A stretch of DNA of 64,000 nucleotides from Dasypus novemcinctus (GCF_030445035.2 NC_080698.1:23343294-23407293), one strand, 5' to 3'; shown: positions 50,931 through 63,529, numbered from the stretch's first letter. Made by a program: numbers and translations. The notes: generated from the sequence alone by a model not told the origin.

Positions 50931-53900
50931 CGAAATGATCATTTAATTTTCTTATGGTTCAAACCACTTTTCATGTTACCTGTAGCTAAGAGCTCTAAGT
51001 AATACATTAGGTTTTTAGAATTTCAGGCAAATCTGTTATTTGTTAAGTAATTCATGGGAATAAACGTATAGTAGATCTTTGAGACTCCAAAACAGCTGGT
51101 CATTTCAATTAAAAGAAAGAAATTGTATGAGATGATATGGTATTAAGACAAGACCCTAATAATGCAAGTCTCTGTGAAGTTTAGGGGTACTCTGGCAAAT
51201 GGGATGAAGTTGAATAGAGACACACACAAGTAAACCAGAATAGTGATGCCTAAGTTAACCTTATTAAAACAAGGTGGGGGAGAGACCTCACACATCTGAA
51301 TTTCACACATCATTATCCCCCATACATTTGGAGGCATGACTATAAGATGTCAGCTGCTACCGAGAAAGATCTTAGCATTCTGGCTAATTATGAGATAAGC
51401 TGTACACTAAAAATGAGGTCCAAATGGCTAAAATTCTGAACACAAACTAGATGGGCTGACCTATATATTTCATTACATGGTACTGCACAGTGTATATAAG
51501 CAGATGACTTCTGAGGTTAAACATCAGTAGAGGGAGAGAGGCTGAAAGTAAAAGCTAATGCTTGGGAAGAAAGAAAAAAGACTGAATGATCTTTTTGTGG
51601 GGAAGGGGAGACTAAGTCACCCTCATTCTGCAAATGTTAGGAGATGACTGGGCAAGGAACTGGCAGAATTGCTGTATCACTCTGTCTCCCAAGGAGTGCA
51701 CAATCTCTCTTTTCCACTGCCAGTTTTTAGAAAGGCATGCCTGATGGAAGAAAAGGTAGGTAGGACTTGGTTTCCACTAAATTCAGGGGGGTAATGTGAA
51801 GGTAATGTGTTTCAACTCTAAAAATAACTTGAGCTCTTTGGAAGAAAGGAACTACGTAATTTTAAAATGAGAATTACATATATTTATATGAAGTAATTAC
51901 ATGCTTGGCTTATGATATTTAAAGCAAAATCATCACAGCATGATTTTATGTTATTTGGGAGGTGACCTTTGATTTGGAATAGTGCTGGGCACATAATAGA
52001 CATGCAGATATTGGTTGAAGGAATATTTGTTGACTAATTGCTATAAGAAGTTTTTTAAAAAGACAAAGAAATTGTTTATTCATCTGAATAGGGATGAAAA
52101 CCTTTTGTAAAAAACTTCTAAATAAGTTTAAAGTCTTTCACGTGATATAACGTTAGAATAAATTATTTCTATTATTACCTTAAGGTTTTTTTTAAAGCTG
52201 ACAATTTTTTAAACTAGCAAATATATTTTTAAACAGTATCTAAAACTAAATTAATCTTGATAATTAGGTGTAAATGGAGATGTGAGTGGCAATTCTATTT
52301 AAACTCTTTAAAATCCATTGTATACTTGTCAGTATTCTTAACATTTGAATTTTAGAAGAATTAGAATGGAGATAACATTTTGGCATATCTGCTACACAGG
52401 CTTCATGGATTTATTTCAAATATGTTTTTGCTTTATTAAAAATTCCCTTTAAGTCTAATAAAAATCTAATAGGATTTTCATTAATGGGGGAAGGTAATCT
52501 GTACTAGAGTGGAAAAGTACATTTAAATCTAGTCTGACCCATACATGTACTATTTTTTAGAAGCTTATCAAATGCAGGCCTTTGAAAATGCATACACTGT
52601 AACAGATTTTTTAAAAACATGATGGAAAATATATATACCACCCAGCTAAACACTCTCTTGATTTAGAATCGAGGCCTATATGTTTCTATTTTCACAGTGA
52701 CTACTGCTGTGGAATCGACATGTTTTAATTTAGATATGAGATTATAAACATCATTTGGAGACAGAATTTATTTTCTTCTACAATTTCTGAAAATTGATCA
52801 CTGTAAGTGCTATAGCACAGAAGCAAATTCTGGAGCAGGATTTAGAAATTATTTGGCTTAAGGGGTATTTGGCTAACAAAAGGTGAGTTTTTACAGAAAC
52901 CCATGGCTTTTTAATCCTTAATAATTACAAGTATTTGTGAATTTCCATACTTTACAAAATAAGCTAAAAAGAATCCTTAATTAAGGGAAGCATTTAAACT
53001 GTGCCAATGTGCAATTGTTTTTTTAAAAAAATTCTACATAAATACAGATTCTACAAACATTTTTTGTCTAAATTTCCCAGAAAATTGAATTCTTACATTT
53101 TATGGTCATCAATTACTTGAGAAATTAGGGTGTGACTCATATTCAGGTCAAATAAAAGTCGGCAACACAAATCACTAAGGAAAGGAAAAGAAAGGAAATG
53201 ATTATGTTCATGTATTGATTTTTTTAAATGAATTTTTTGAACCCAACTATTCTTGTGCTCAAGAGATGTGTAGATAAGGATGGGGTAGAGATGAGAAACC
53301 AGGCAAGTGTAACATTCTGGTAAGTGCTATGGTGGAGAGAAGCTCAAGGTGCTGGCAAACCCCAAAAAGAATGCAGAGGGTGGCAGGTAAGTACGCCAGG
53401 GTCTCTACTAAAGGGAAAAAAAATACACACACATACACACTAAATGGAGGAGAGTCTTCTAAAAAAGCAAACAGAACATCTCAAACAACTCTGCTCAATA
53501 TGATGGCATTACAAAATCCAGCTGTCACATACACTAGCATCATCCCATATCTAGTGAACTGAAGTTATTAAAAGTCACACTAATTAAGGTAACCCTGGAG
53601 GTGTAGCTTCTAGCCTTGCAGTGAATAATGTTGAAAAACTATTCGTAAATTCAAACTCTTCAACTCTTTCTGATTGCTTTTGAGTTGCTGTTGTTTCTTT
53701 TAAGAATAGAGCTAAACCAAAAGCTTGTACAACCCAAGGATGGCTGGAACTGCCCATTCTTTAGAAGCACAGTCCTTAGTCCAGAGATGGTCTGCAATGA
53801 AACCTGAGTTTTCAGAGCAGATGTCTTGTCTTGCAAGTTGTTAGCAGGGTGGAGGGGTAGGGGGAGAACCCAGATGAAAAGACATTTTTTTAAAACCGAT

Positions 53901-54130
53901 GCTTAGCCAGGCCCATCAATGACAGCAAAAAGCAAAAAGCTAAGGCTTTGTGGTATTATTTCAGGCTTGGATTTCCTCAGAAAGTCCTGCAAGTGTTTGC
54001 TGAAGATCTTCCACAGCTTAAACAAAATGTGTCTTAGTTTCTGACAGGTTCATTCATTCTTGGAAGTAATAGCCAGTGAATGCTTGCTGGGACTCTGGGG
54101 CTATGAAGAGAGATAGGGCATATCAGAAGG
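50931..54130. other. Intergenic unique sequence with short MIR/L2-like scrap
   Basis: Few repeats. 'gtgctgggcacataatagac' at about 51983 looks like an L2 or MIR end. Around 52040-53230 the sequence is AT-rich and unique. No exon is recognised. Confidence 0.4.
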
Positions 54131-54134
54131 GATG

Positions 54135-54725
54135 AGATAGCCATTCATTCAAGATTTATTGAATACCTGCTATGTGTTAGGGGCTATTCTAGAATCTGAG
54201 GAATTCAGCAATGAAGAAAACATAGAAAGATTCATGCAGTAATGAAGCTTACCACCTAGTGGGAGAAGATGGACAAATAATAAGTATATATTTACCAGGG
54301 GGTGAGAGTATTTTGGAGAGAAAGCAGGGAACAGAGATAGGGAATGTGTGGGAGTTAGATCATGTGTATATATAAAGTGGGGAACATTTCACATTTCTAC
54401 AGATTGGTAAGAGCAGGCCTTCCTCAGAAGGTGAGATCTGAGGAAAGACCTGAAGGAGGAAAGGATGATCCATGGAGAAAAGGGTTCCAGAGGAAGACAC
54501 AGCAAATGCAAATGTCCTGAGGCAGGAGCTTTCTCAGTGCATGTGTGAGGTGCATCAGGCAGGCCAGGTTAGTGGAGTAGATTGAGTGAAGTAGATGAGC
54601 CCAGAAACCTCAATGTGAGGGAATGCGGGCAGGTTCCTCATCAGGCATAGTGAGGACTTTGGCTTTTATTCTGAGTGAGATGGTGAAACATAGGGTTTTG
54701 AACAGAGAAGTGACAAGATCTGATG
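54135..54725 (-). repeat. L2 LINE, antisense, first of a tandem set
   Basis: 'cattcattcaagatttattg', 'acctgctatgtgttaggggc', 'ctcagaaggtgagatctgag', 'cctgaggcaggagctttctc' and 'aacagagaagtgacaagatc' follow antisense L2 over nearly 600 bp. Confidence 0.88.
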
Positions 54726-55435
54726 TTTTTCAACAAATATTTATGGAGCACCTACTGTGGGTCAAGCACTCTGCTGAGCCATACACTGGGGTGTGGGGAT
54801 TTACCGATGAATAAGACAGACATGGTCCTTTCCTTCATGGAGTTTATGTCTTAGAAGGGAGAAAGAAAAAGAAGTAAACTGGCTCACAAAAAATAACCAC
54901 TAGTTGTGATAACACTGGGGGAAAAAAAGAAATCAAGGAACTTGCATCATGAGGAATGGAGTGCAAAGAACACCCAGGGAAGCCTATCCTTGTGTAGGGT
55001 CATCAAGAAAGACTTCTCAAAAAAAAAAAAAAGACTTCTCAGAGGAAGTGACATTTAAGGGGAATGTGAAAGAATGCAGAGCAGCTCGCTAAATATAAGG
55101 TTCATCAGGCAAAGAGAACTGCATATATAAGGGCCAGGGAACGAAAGGATGTGGCTTGTTGCAAGGTGAGCAAAACCAGCAGGGCTAGTCCCCAAAGCAA
55201 GAGGGAGTAACATGGAACGAGATCACTGCCACTGGATGGAGCCCAACCAGGCTGAATGTAAGCCCTGCTAAAGGTAACACGAGGCAGAAAAATGCCAGAC
55301 ATCACAAGAGATATACACAGAACAAGCCATGCGAGTTTTGAGGAAAGACAATTCATACGGGCATTTGGAAGGAAGCAGTGTTGAAGTATGCTATGAGGAT
55401 GCACAGAATTTGGTCAGCTCCAGAATGGGAGAAGA
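54726..55435 (-). repeat. L2 LINE, antisense, second of a tandem set
   Basis: A new L2 terminus starts at 'caacaaatatttatggagca' and passes 'catggtcctttccttcatgg' and 'agaggaagtgacatttaagg'. A later part reads 'aagggccagggaacgaaagg'. A 15-bp A-run with a duplicated 'gacttctca' flanks 55013-55040. Confidence 0.8.
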
Positions 55436-55439
55436 CATC

Positions 55440-55655
55440 ATGGAGAAGTGGAAAGGGCATAGACAGGGAGTCAGGTCCAGCTTCACATTCCTGCTCAGCC
55501 TGTAACAAATAGGGTTGAACTGGAACCTTTGGGAGCCTCCATTCTCCCCGACTGAAATAATGGTATATGCTGTAGAGCTACGGGGGAATTAAAAACAACG
55601 TTCATAAAACTCCCTGTGCATAGTAAGTGCCATATAAATGATAGCTATGGTGATA
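55440..55655 (+). repeat. MIR SINE, sense
   Basis: 'agggcatagacagggagtca', 'ctcagcctgtaacaa', 'cctccattctccccgactga' and 'gcatagtaagtgccatataa' span most of the MIR consensus. Confidence 0.75.
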
Positions 55656-55784
55656 GACTGCAGATTCCGGTGATCTGAGTTTCTGCTCTCCCACTTTGAG
55701 CAAGAGCATGGAGCCAGTGACAGCTATAGCTGAACCTTACAAATCATTTTCAATGCATGGTTTTGTCAGGGAGGCGACTACCTA

Positions 55785-56270
55785 ACTTTATTCAGACTGT
55801 CAGCCTAGAGGTGCTGACTGCCTATGTGGCCAGATGCAGTGCTGGGCACTGGGCACACACTGGTGGCAACATGAGCCTGTGCTGTGGCACCACCAATGTA
55901 CTTGGGAAACAAAAAGAAAGGGACAGGTAAATATGACTTGAGATGAGTCTTATGAAGGTAAAGAATGGAGGAAATGTGCAGTGAGTGAGGGGGAGAAGAA
56001 AGGAGTAAGAATGAAGGTTCTCGCAGATGACCAGGGGGAGTGAAGGGGAATGAAGGCTCTTTCCAAGGATAAGCCTCTTCATAAGCCAAGTGTCACGATC
56101 TTGTCTGTCCTGTTTAACTCTTGCCTTTCCAGGAAAGATCTTTCTGAGTTCATGACAAAACTTTGAGCTCTACTCTGAGGATGACATAGAGCCACCGAAG
56201 AATGAGGAAGGGAAGGCTGGAGCGGGTGCCTCGGGGCTGAGCTGAGGGAAGAGCATGAGCAAAATACCAG
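55785..56270 (-). repeat. L2 LINE, antisense
   Basis: 'tgctgggcactgggcacaca' near 55840 and 'ctttgagctctactctgagg' near 56160 bracket a diverged antisense L2. Confidence 0.6.
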
Positions 56271-57940
56271 AGGTGGGTGCCACACACCGAGCAGGAAAAC
56301 AGCACTATTACACTCCCAAATCTCTTCTCGCTAGCAGACATTTCCTCTCTGCCCTGGAGGGCAGAATGTATAACACTGACTTCCAGAGCTATTGATTTCC
56401 CACGATCTAACCCGAATGATATGATGAGTACTTTAAGCTCAGAGCAGCCACTTGTGAGTTCTACCAAGCACCCCTCCAGGGACGCAATTGCAAACATCAG
56501 TACATTTTTTCCAACACAATATTCCTTTGCAGTAGATATGTCAATTTTATAGTCTTGAGAGAAAACCATAGAGACCCTATGCATCTTCTTCAAATTAATC
56601 CTAGACCTTCAGTTTAAATCCCATGTTTACTCTGCCTCACTCAAAACATCAAACTCTGCTCTGCCCTCCAACCCCCTGAGAAAAGAGACACGCAAAAAAT
56701 ATATTATGGATGTATAAGATGTGAGATATTTCTACGAGAGAAAACTCTGGCCAGGAGGACCGTTTTACCAAAAGGCATGCATTCTCATGGAACAGTCACA
56801 ATAATCAGAGAGTTTTGGCTTCCTGTATTTCTTTTTCCACGAACTCTATGCCATGACTGAAGTTGGCTGGCACCTTCTAGTTGTTACTACACAACCCAAC
56901 TGGTGCTAACCTCTAACAACTTGTTCAGCATTAGGGTTTCTGGGCACATATTCCATGATATTCAAGACTCAAGAGGTACCTTGAGGGAAAATCTGAAAGA
57001 AAAATCTGATCAAGGAAGCCAATTTGTTTTCCCTTGTTTCTTGAAGGATTATCAGTATAATATAACCCAGTGTCTTTCCCTTTTTACCTTAGCTACCGGG
57101 AGATTCAGCTTCTGTCAAATCACAGTAACCATTATAGCTAACATATGTTTCTCCACTTTACTTGATTTTCTATTATACTGACAAGCTTATTGACTATCTG
57201 GGGAAATTAACTCACTTTTGGGAAAGGACAAGGATAAATAAAACTTCTTGCCCCAAATGTGCACCTGGATTTGCATTCTTCAAGAAACCAAGCACAGACT
57301 TCTAGGCAAACACCCCCAGCCGTCGTCCCATCTCACTGCTTGACCTCAGGCCACTGTCTTCCTAAAGTCAATTCAGCTGTCATTTTTATTATTCTACACT
57401 TACGTTGTTCCTACAATGGACGTGTTGGAAAAAGAAGATCCTAGTCCTCTGCCCAGGGATCTAATTGGAGAGAAAGCATGTCTAACTTAGCTCTGGTCTC
57501 AATTCTGTCTCTCGGTGAGTGGACACGATGTGGGGCCTTGCTTCACAGTGCTATCGGCCTATGCTCAGTGGGGGAACAGCTCCCCCAAAGCAAAACCGCA
57601 ACGCTCTTAACCAGAGGAAGGGTGAGGGGAGGCTGGTCGGGCAAAAAGGGAGAACGCAACCATGCTCTCGTTTGCGAACGGCGAACTAGTGGCAGTCGCC
57701 GGCGCCAGGACATCTTTCAAACCTCATGGTTCTATTGGCTGGATAACAGTTCACTTTGTCGCTCTCTCCTGACACTACAGTGAGGGCTCTGACTCCTGTG
57801 ACTTCAGGAAGTGAGAGAGAGAGAAAGAAAGAGTGGTATCCTGGAAAGCTCCCACCCCAAAGTCTGTTAAGAGTCTCAAGTTCCTAAGACAAGCAACCAC
57901 CTCCTTGTGGAAAAATATGGCCTACCCAATATAACTGTTA
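56271..57940. other. Intergenic unique sequence
   Basis: No gene or clear repeat is recognised. A short GC-richer patch with a few CpGs lies at about 57560-57720. A 147-codon minus frame at 56150-56593 spans repeat and unique sequence and is not supported. Confidence 0.4.
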
Positions 57941-57944
57941 AACA

Positions 57945-58335
57945 GTCACATTTAAGTCAAGGATGTGTTGCTTCGGTGATTCCATCTGGAGACTTGGCTG
58001 GGAAACACACGCTTTAAAAACATGGCAGCAGTGTCTCTTTCTATAAAATTTGTTGCTGTGATCAATTACTATGCCATTCGGTGGGAAGATGGTATTTGGG
58101 TCGATGTTGTCCTGCCTATGGCCCAGGGGTGCTTTTTGTTTCCTGAAGCATGCCTTGGAAAACTCCTGTTCCCAGCAGCAAGCAGATATGCACTGGGCCA
58201 ACCAATGGGCAATTTGGAGTTGGGGCTGGGAGGGGAAGCTTTTTGCTGAAGTCCAGGTGGATTAATTCAAGGGGTAAACTTGAGTTGTGTTGATGCTCCT
58301 CTTAGTTCCCGGGTATAAAGGGGGCTTTAATTGCA
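57945..58335. promoter_or_regulatory. Candidate conserved regulatory element with CCAAT and TATA-like motifs
   Basis: Unique sequence of even composition. It has a CCAAT box at 58202-58206 and a TATAAAG at 58314-58320 about 108 bp downstream, and a 'gatcaattac' homeodomain-like core at 58060. No transcript or frame is supported. Enhancer or promoter activity is inference. Confidence 0.3.
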
Positions 58336-58399
58336 ACAGCACTGGCACCGGAACACATATTTAACGTGGTTTCCTCCCAGACCCAGCCTATCACATCAC

Positions 58400-58600
58400 C
58401 CTCTTTATCTTCTTCCTGGTGTTTACCATAATCTGACATTATTCATCTGTGTATTGGCTTGTTTATCACCTCCCACCCACCATGAGGATGTAAATGCAAA
58501 AGGTCAAAGTCTGTCTTATTTGCTGTAGTATCCCTAGAACAATGCCTTACAAATAGTGGACCTTTGATAAGTGTTTATTGTATTACTGAATTGCTGCAAG
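58400..58600 (+). repeat. L2 LINE 3' end, sense
   Basis: 'tagtatccctagaacaatgc', 'cttacaaatagtggaccttt' and 'gataagtgtttattgtatta' are the sense L2 terminus. Confidence 0.75.
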
Positions 58601-58849
58601 ATAGAAATACAACTTGGATGCCCAGAAGACTGAGTCAGGGGAAAGTTCCCACTCATGAGGAGGAGCAGAAGTCAGTATCTAACTCTTGATTTCAGTGTCA
58701 TCCTCTTTGTGCCAGTCATCAGACACATTAGCCGTCAACCAAGTGGGCACAGTTCCTATCCTTGTGGTGCTTACAGCACTTTCTTTGCTGCAGAATGTTG
58801 CACTCCTACATGTTCTGCTGACCAAGGATTCTAATATTATTTGAATGGT

Positions 58850-58870
58850 GATAGTAGTAGTAGTAGTAAT
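58850..58870. repeat. (TAG)n microsatellite
   Basis: Five to six TAG units. Confidence 0.9.
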
Positions 58871-58879
58871 TAGTAAAAA

Positions 58880-59110
58880 TAATAAATAGCTTCTAATATA
58901 TTAAACATCTGCTATATGGCAGGGGCATTACACAAACTATCTCATTTAAATCCTTCCAACAACCCGCTCTGTTAAAGATTTTAAATGAGGCAACTGGGTC
59001 TCAATCTCAGGAGGAATGCCCAAGTCCACCACTCAGCTGGTAAGTGTTGAAATCAGCAGGTCTACACCACTCAAAACCAATGGCATTTCATCTACATCCC
59101 ACTGCTTTGC
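58880..59110 (-). repeat. MIR SINE, antisense
   Basis: 'aaacatctgctatatggcag', 'actatctcatttaaatcctt', 'aatgaggcaactgggtctca' and 'cactcagctggtaagtgttg' are in antisense MIR order. Confidence 0.8.
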
Positions 59111-59239
59111 TCCAGTAAACAGACAGGCTACTCCTCTGCCCTAAAATATCTGTAGCTTCAGGAAAACACTCCTTTAGACCTTTCAGGAAACTTAGAATAC
59201 CAGCCTATCACTTCCCTCTAAGGCACCTCACCTTTCAGT

Positions 59240-59470
59240 GATAATCATCGCAACCACTTACTGGAATGCCTGCAATGGATCAGGTATGTGACTCGTACCC
59301 CACCCCCACCCCCACCAAATCATTCTAACAGAGCTGTGCTGTTGTTCAGGGTGCCCATTTGGCAGAGGAAGAGCCTGAAGCTCAGAGAAGACAAACCACT
59401 AGCACAGAGTCCCACAGCTGCTCAGAAGCCCAACTACGTTTCCAAGTCAGATCTGTTGACATTAATCCTG
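59240..59470 (-). repeat. MIR SINE, antisense
   Basis: 'cttactggaatgcctgcaat', 'gcccatttggcagaggaaga' and 'gtcccacagctgctcagaag' follow antisense MIR order. A CCCCCA-rich insert near 59300 interrupts it. Confidence 0.7.
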
Positions 59471-60225
59471 GCCATGCCAAAACCACATCTAGCTGTCAAC
59501 TCTCTGCCTTTCTTTTACTTTTGTGCTTTCAGCTATGCTACTTCCATTCCACCATAAGTAATACCTACTGCTCTTTAACGGCTCTGTCAGGCATCACCTC
59601 CTGTAAAGAGGAATCTAAGACTTTCCTTCTGCCTGGTGTCACTCTGGAACTTTAGGTTTAGAGCACAGAAGCTCCATTAGTGGACATATCTGGAAGTCCT
59701 GGGCGCGACTGGCTTCAGGCACATTGGGGTCCAATGAGGTGGTCAGGGCCAGGTCTCTGTTTTTCTCACTCTCCATCTCTAATAGTCTCAGTACAGGTAG
59801 GGCTTCCCTACCAATGTAACACACATGCCAAAGCCAGGTCCCAGAGTAACAGTCAACCTGTTTATAAACCGCAGAAGAAAGGCTTCTGCTCTGGTGGAAG
59901 TTCGGGTAGGGCCCTAACTGGCTCAACTTGAGTCAGGTGCTCAGTCCTCAACATTCACTTTGGCCAGGAATATGCTGTGCTCTGATTAGCCAGGCCAGGG
60001 TCACATGACCACTGAGGGAGGGCTGAAATAACCACCGCCCCTCCCCCACCTTAACCAGATGGCCTGAGAGTGAAGGAGGGGTGGTTTCTCCAAAGGAAAT
60101 TCTGGATGCTGATATCAGACGATGGGAGAATGATGATCAGCAGGCAAAAATAACAGATGTCCACTGCATACCCAGACTAGACTGAATGCCCAATCTCATC
60201 TTCATATCCAAAATGTTGTACAGAG
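59471..60225. other. Intergenic unique sequence
   Basis: No gene or firm repeat. Frames of 80-100 codons have no domain. Confidence 0.4.
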
Positions 60226-60365
60226 ACTGTTTTTTTCCCCAACTAAACTATAAACTCCTCTAGGGCAGAGGCTATGTCCTTCTCCTCTTTGTAACTCCAG
60301 CACTGAGTCCAGTGCCTGACACTTGAGAGGTATGCAAGCCGTATTTGTTGAATGACTGATCTAAT
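60226..60365 (+). repeat. L2 LINE 3' end, sense
   Basis: 'aaactcctctagggcagagg', 'gtccagtgcctgacac' and 'gtatttgttgaatgactg' are the sense L2 terminus. Confidence 0.8.
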
Positions 60366-60449
60366 TTATGAAGAGCTGATGATGGTACTTCATTTTTCAA
60401 GGCAGCATCATGATGAGTTGGAAAGAACACACATGCTACATAAATGTTT

Positions 60450-60610
60450 CTCATAGTATAGTGCGGGGACCTGCCCTTATCAGGTGAAAATGCAGATTCT
60501 TGGTTCCCAGCCTAGATGTACTGACTCAACATCTCAGTTAAGTGGAGTCCAGGAATCTGTATTTTTAGAAAAAAAAATGTATATGCTTCTTATGCCCATT
60601 TAATGTTTAG
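60450..60610. repeat. MER5A-like hAT DNA-transposon remnant
   Basis: 'gtgaaaatgcagattcttgg', 'tgtactgactcaacatctca' and 'gtccaggaatctgtattttt' match the MER5A (hAT-Charlie) centre. Its ends are nearly palindromic, so orientation is left open. Confidence 0.7.
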
Positions 60611-60611
60611 A

Positions 60612-60990
60612 ACCATGACTCTCTAGTCAGAATCATCTGTGTGTGAATCCCAGAGCCATTGTGTTCCAGTTGTGTGAACTAAAAGAAGTCACACCCTCTC
60701 AGCAACTCAGTTTACTCTCCTTTAAAATGGGGCTAAGAAAACTTGCCTAATAAGTGATGAGGCGTCTGCAAGGTAATACATGTTACATTTCTCTATAAAA
60801 TGCTGTGTTGAAGTTTTACTACTTGGGTTTTTCTAATAATAGCTAAATTCTGGAATGCTTACTATGCATGTGACAGGCACTGTCCTACGTTCTAATCAAA
60901 GCTAATCTAATCATTTGCCCTGATAAAGTGGTTGAGCCAAGTTTCAAACTCAGCTCCTCTGATGCCAGATCCCATCCTCCTAACTACTTG
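60612..60990. repeat. Two MIR SINEs, head to head
   Basis: Sense MIR at about 60615-60800 ('gtcagaatcatctgtgtgtg', 'actcagtttactctccttta') is followed by antisense MIR at about 60845-60985 ('gcttactatgcatgtgacag', 'gttgagccaagtttcaaact'). Confidence 0.65.
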
Positions 60991-62380
60991 CTCTACTCTC
61001 CTTTCAGATACCAATCTCACCTTGCAATTCACAACTAATCACTGTGGGGAGAGGGGTGGTGGGGGCAAAAGAATGAAGACATTGAAATTCTTGGAGGAAG
61101 AAGAGCTCCAAATAAGAGGTAGGACTCAAAAGCATTGAAGAAGGTAGAGGAACGACGACAGTCCTGTCAGGTCATGTGGCCTCGCCAGGATGCCATGGTA
61201 AAGAACCAAGGACATGAAGAGTCTGGCTTATCTGCAACAGAGAAGTCTCGTTTTCATCCCCCTTTCCCGAAACCCATCTTTCTAGATTCAATAGCATCTC
61301 TGTGCTTGAAAACCAGAAATTGTCCCTAGTCTTAGATGACTGTTTTTATTTTGAGTTGGTATACTTCTTCTTTCCCCTTCCTTCCTTCTAGACACCAATA
61401 TATTTTTCCATGAAGCAAGAGCAGCGCCTGAAGTGCAAGCCAAGCCCTCAGAAATGTGATAGCTGTTACCAGGGATTTGAGAGTAAGAATACAAAACCTA
61501 GAAGCAAGACTTTAACTGTTGCACTTTATTATCTGAGATGGCACCCATCCCACCTCAGAGATGGAATAAATAAGGCATTAAGAATCCACATAAATTTGTT
61601 CTGAGTTCCTTAGCTGGTGGACGAAGCTGAAAACCTCCTCATACCTCTAAATTCTGTTTCCCTGGGTCTAAAGGACACGGAGTGTAAAAGAACCTCCAAA
61701 GACTTCTGCTGTTGGGACGTCTGGATGTTTGCATTTAATTAAGAGGTAATATGTGTTTCTTATAGACCTATACCATTGACCTACTTTGTTCAAAAAAGGA
61801 AACATTAAAATGAGGTGGCTTTTGAAAGCCAGGTGAACTGCTGTTGGAAATCACTGAAACATTTCGTGACCTGTCCACAAAGCCTCCGTGTGCTCGAGTC
61901 TTCATTTCCCCACCACCTCTGCTCCATGCATTCTTAGGAAGGCAATGCTTGGAGTTCAGGGTTTTGAATGGTCGTTAAGGGGAAGGCTGGTAGGACTGGA
62001 TGTGAGTTGGTGGTCTGAGACACCCCTTGCGGCCCCTACAGCTCTAGGAGAAAAGACGGGAGTGGTTTGGGGAATGCCAGGGGCTCATTACCAGATCTTT
62101 GGGGAAACAAGGAAAGGCTAGCCTGATACATTTTTCACTCAAGAAAGAAACACCCAGAGCCTGGGAGCTGGGCACCAAGAACTTCAAATCAGCACCTTCA
62201 AAGGCCTGGGGCCTGGGGCTGGAATTTGCTGTGTGCTGGAGAGCCCACCTTTCTGCTTATTTCCTAGCTCGTGGCCTGTTGAGTTCTTCACACTGTTTGT
62301 CCACTGTCCACAAGGGTTCTGGCCGTGGCTCTCTTTTCTTGGGCTATGTACTTTCAACCAGTTTTGAGCAGCCCCATTTC
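60991..62380. other. Intergenic unique sequence
   Basis: No gene or clear repeat is recognised; frames are short. The sequence becomes steadily free of repeats toward the right. Confidence 0.4.
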
Positions 62381-62389
62381 AGATTGGCC

Positions 62390-63020
62390 TTTTTATGTTT
62401 GATATAAAGAATAGTTGTTGGCCAATTTCATCTTTTCATCGCTGTTCTCTAGGCCTGAATCCAAGCCGTTTGTCAGATGCTCATTAACTCCCCCTTTGGC
62501 TCTTTCTAGTGTGTCTCCTAAGCTCATTGTGCCAAGAACTAACGCTTTCTTTTACACGATTCGCTTTCTCTGCTCCATCAGGGAGACAAATTACTTTCCA
62601 AAAGGGATCGCCAGGGATGGTTTAATGAGAATTTCTTTGGGGCTAGGCATGGAACGCAATGTAGTTAACATTCGGTGGACTTAATTGGACTTTTCTTTTC
62701 TGCCTCTTTTTTAAAAAATCTGAAGCTATCCTGTTAATCTCTCATTTGTAATCAATTGTGTTGACTAAACAAAAGTCTAGGTCGTCTTTTCTTCCTGTCC
62801 CAGACAATCCTTTGTTGCCTCTAAATGCCTCATTCTTGAGTGATCCTGGTTGCGTAGATGGGCCCGATTGTTGACAGTTCATTATTGCGCTTTTGTCCAT
62901 TTAATCTTTCTAGCTGTGTTTTGCATGTGCATGCCTTAATGAGCTCCGTTGGCAATTAACATGTTTCTAGGAGCAAACTGGTTGCTCAGACGTTTGAGAG
63001 AGAAGTGCAGGGAAAAGGGC
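62390..63020. promoter_or_regulatory. Candidate conserved noncoding (enhancer-like) block
   Basis: Repeat-free unique sequence with many homeodomain-type cores ('cggtggacttaattggact', 'gtaatcaattgtg', 'ccttaatgagctccg', 'ggcaattaacatg') and no coding structure. Its texture resembles vertebrate developmental enhancers. FEZF2 is the expected neighbour just outside the window. Conservation cannot be measured here. Confidence 0.35.
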
Positions 63021-63391
63021 AACGCAGCTGCCTTGAGGTTGTTTATTTCCCAGCGTTTTCTCAAGACTCCTGTCCTCCCTTTGGCAGTGCCCCCTCTAAC
63101 CCTGCCTCTTGTCCCCACTTCTCTTCCCCAACCCCTTCCGCACCAGCACACCTGGGCACCTTGTTGCTGTAATCTTGGTCCTGACTCTCTGCTTGTGGGC
63201 CGAGCGGCAAAACGGGGACCAGAGAGACCCGCTGCTGCAGCAACGAAAGAGCGAGCACAGTGCCCCCCAAAATGTGTCTGGCTGCTGGCAACTTCTCTGT
63301 GTCGCTCTTTGCAGAGAGGAACCTCTAACCCGCCTAAGGCAACAGGACTGTTCAATCTGTTATGTTCAAGGCTGTGGCTTTGGAAGAGGGG

Positions 63392-63416
63392 TTTTTTTTT
63401 TTTTTTTTTTTTTTTT
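63392..63416. repeat. Poly(T) run
   Basis: A run of about 24 T in otherwise unique sequence, with no SINE attached. It sits in and inflates the frames called nearby. Confidence 0.9.
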
Positions 63417-63529
63417 GAGGCTTGCTGGCAAGATTGCTGAAGTGTGAGCAGTCATGGACAGAACAAACATCTTGTAGGGGAAAAGATAATTGGAGTCTTT
63501 TTTATGTCTGTGACAGGATTCCCCTCCCC

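Noticed and set aside
56150-56593. 147-codon frame, - strand
   Set aside because: It starts in unique sequence and ends in an L2 remnant, with no domain.
62949-63440. 163-codon frame, + strand, with overlapping antisense 139-codon frame
   Set aside because: It reads into a poly(T) run giving poly-Phe, has no domain or splice support, and overlapping frames exist in several registers because the DNA is locally GC-richer.
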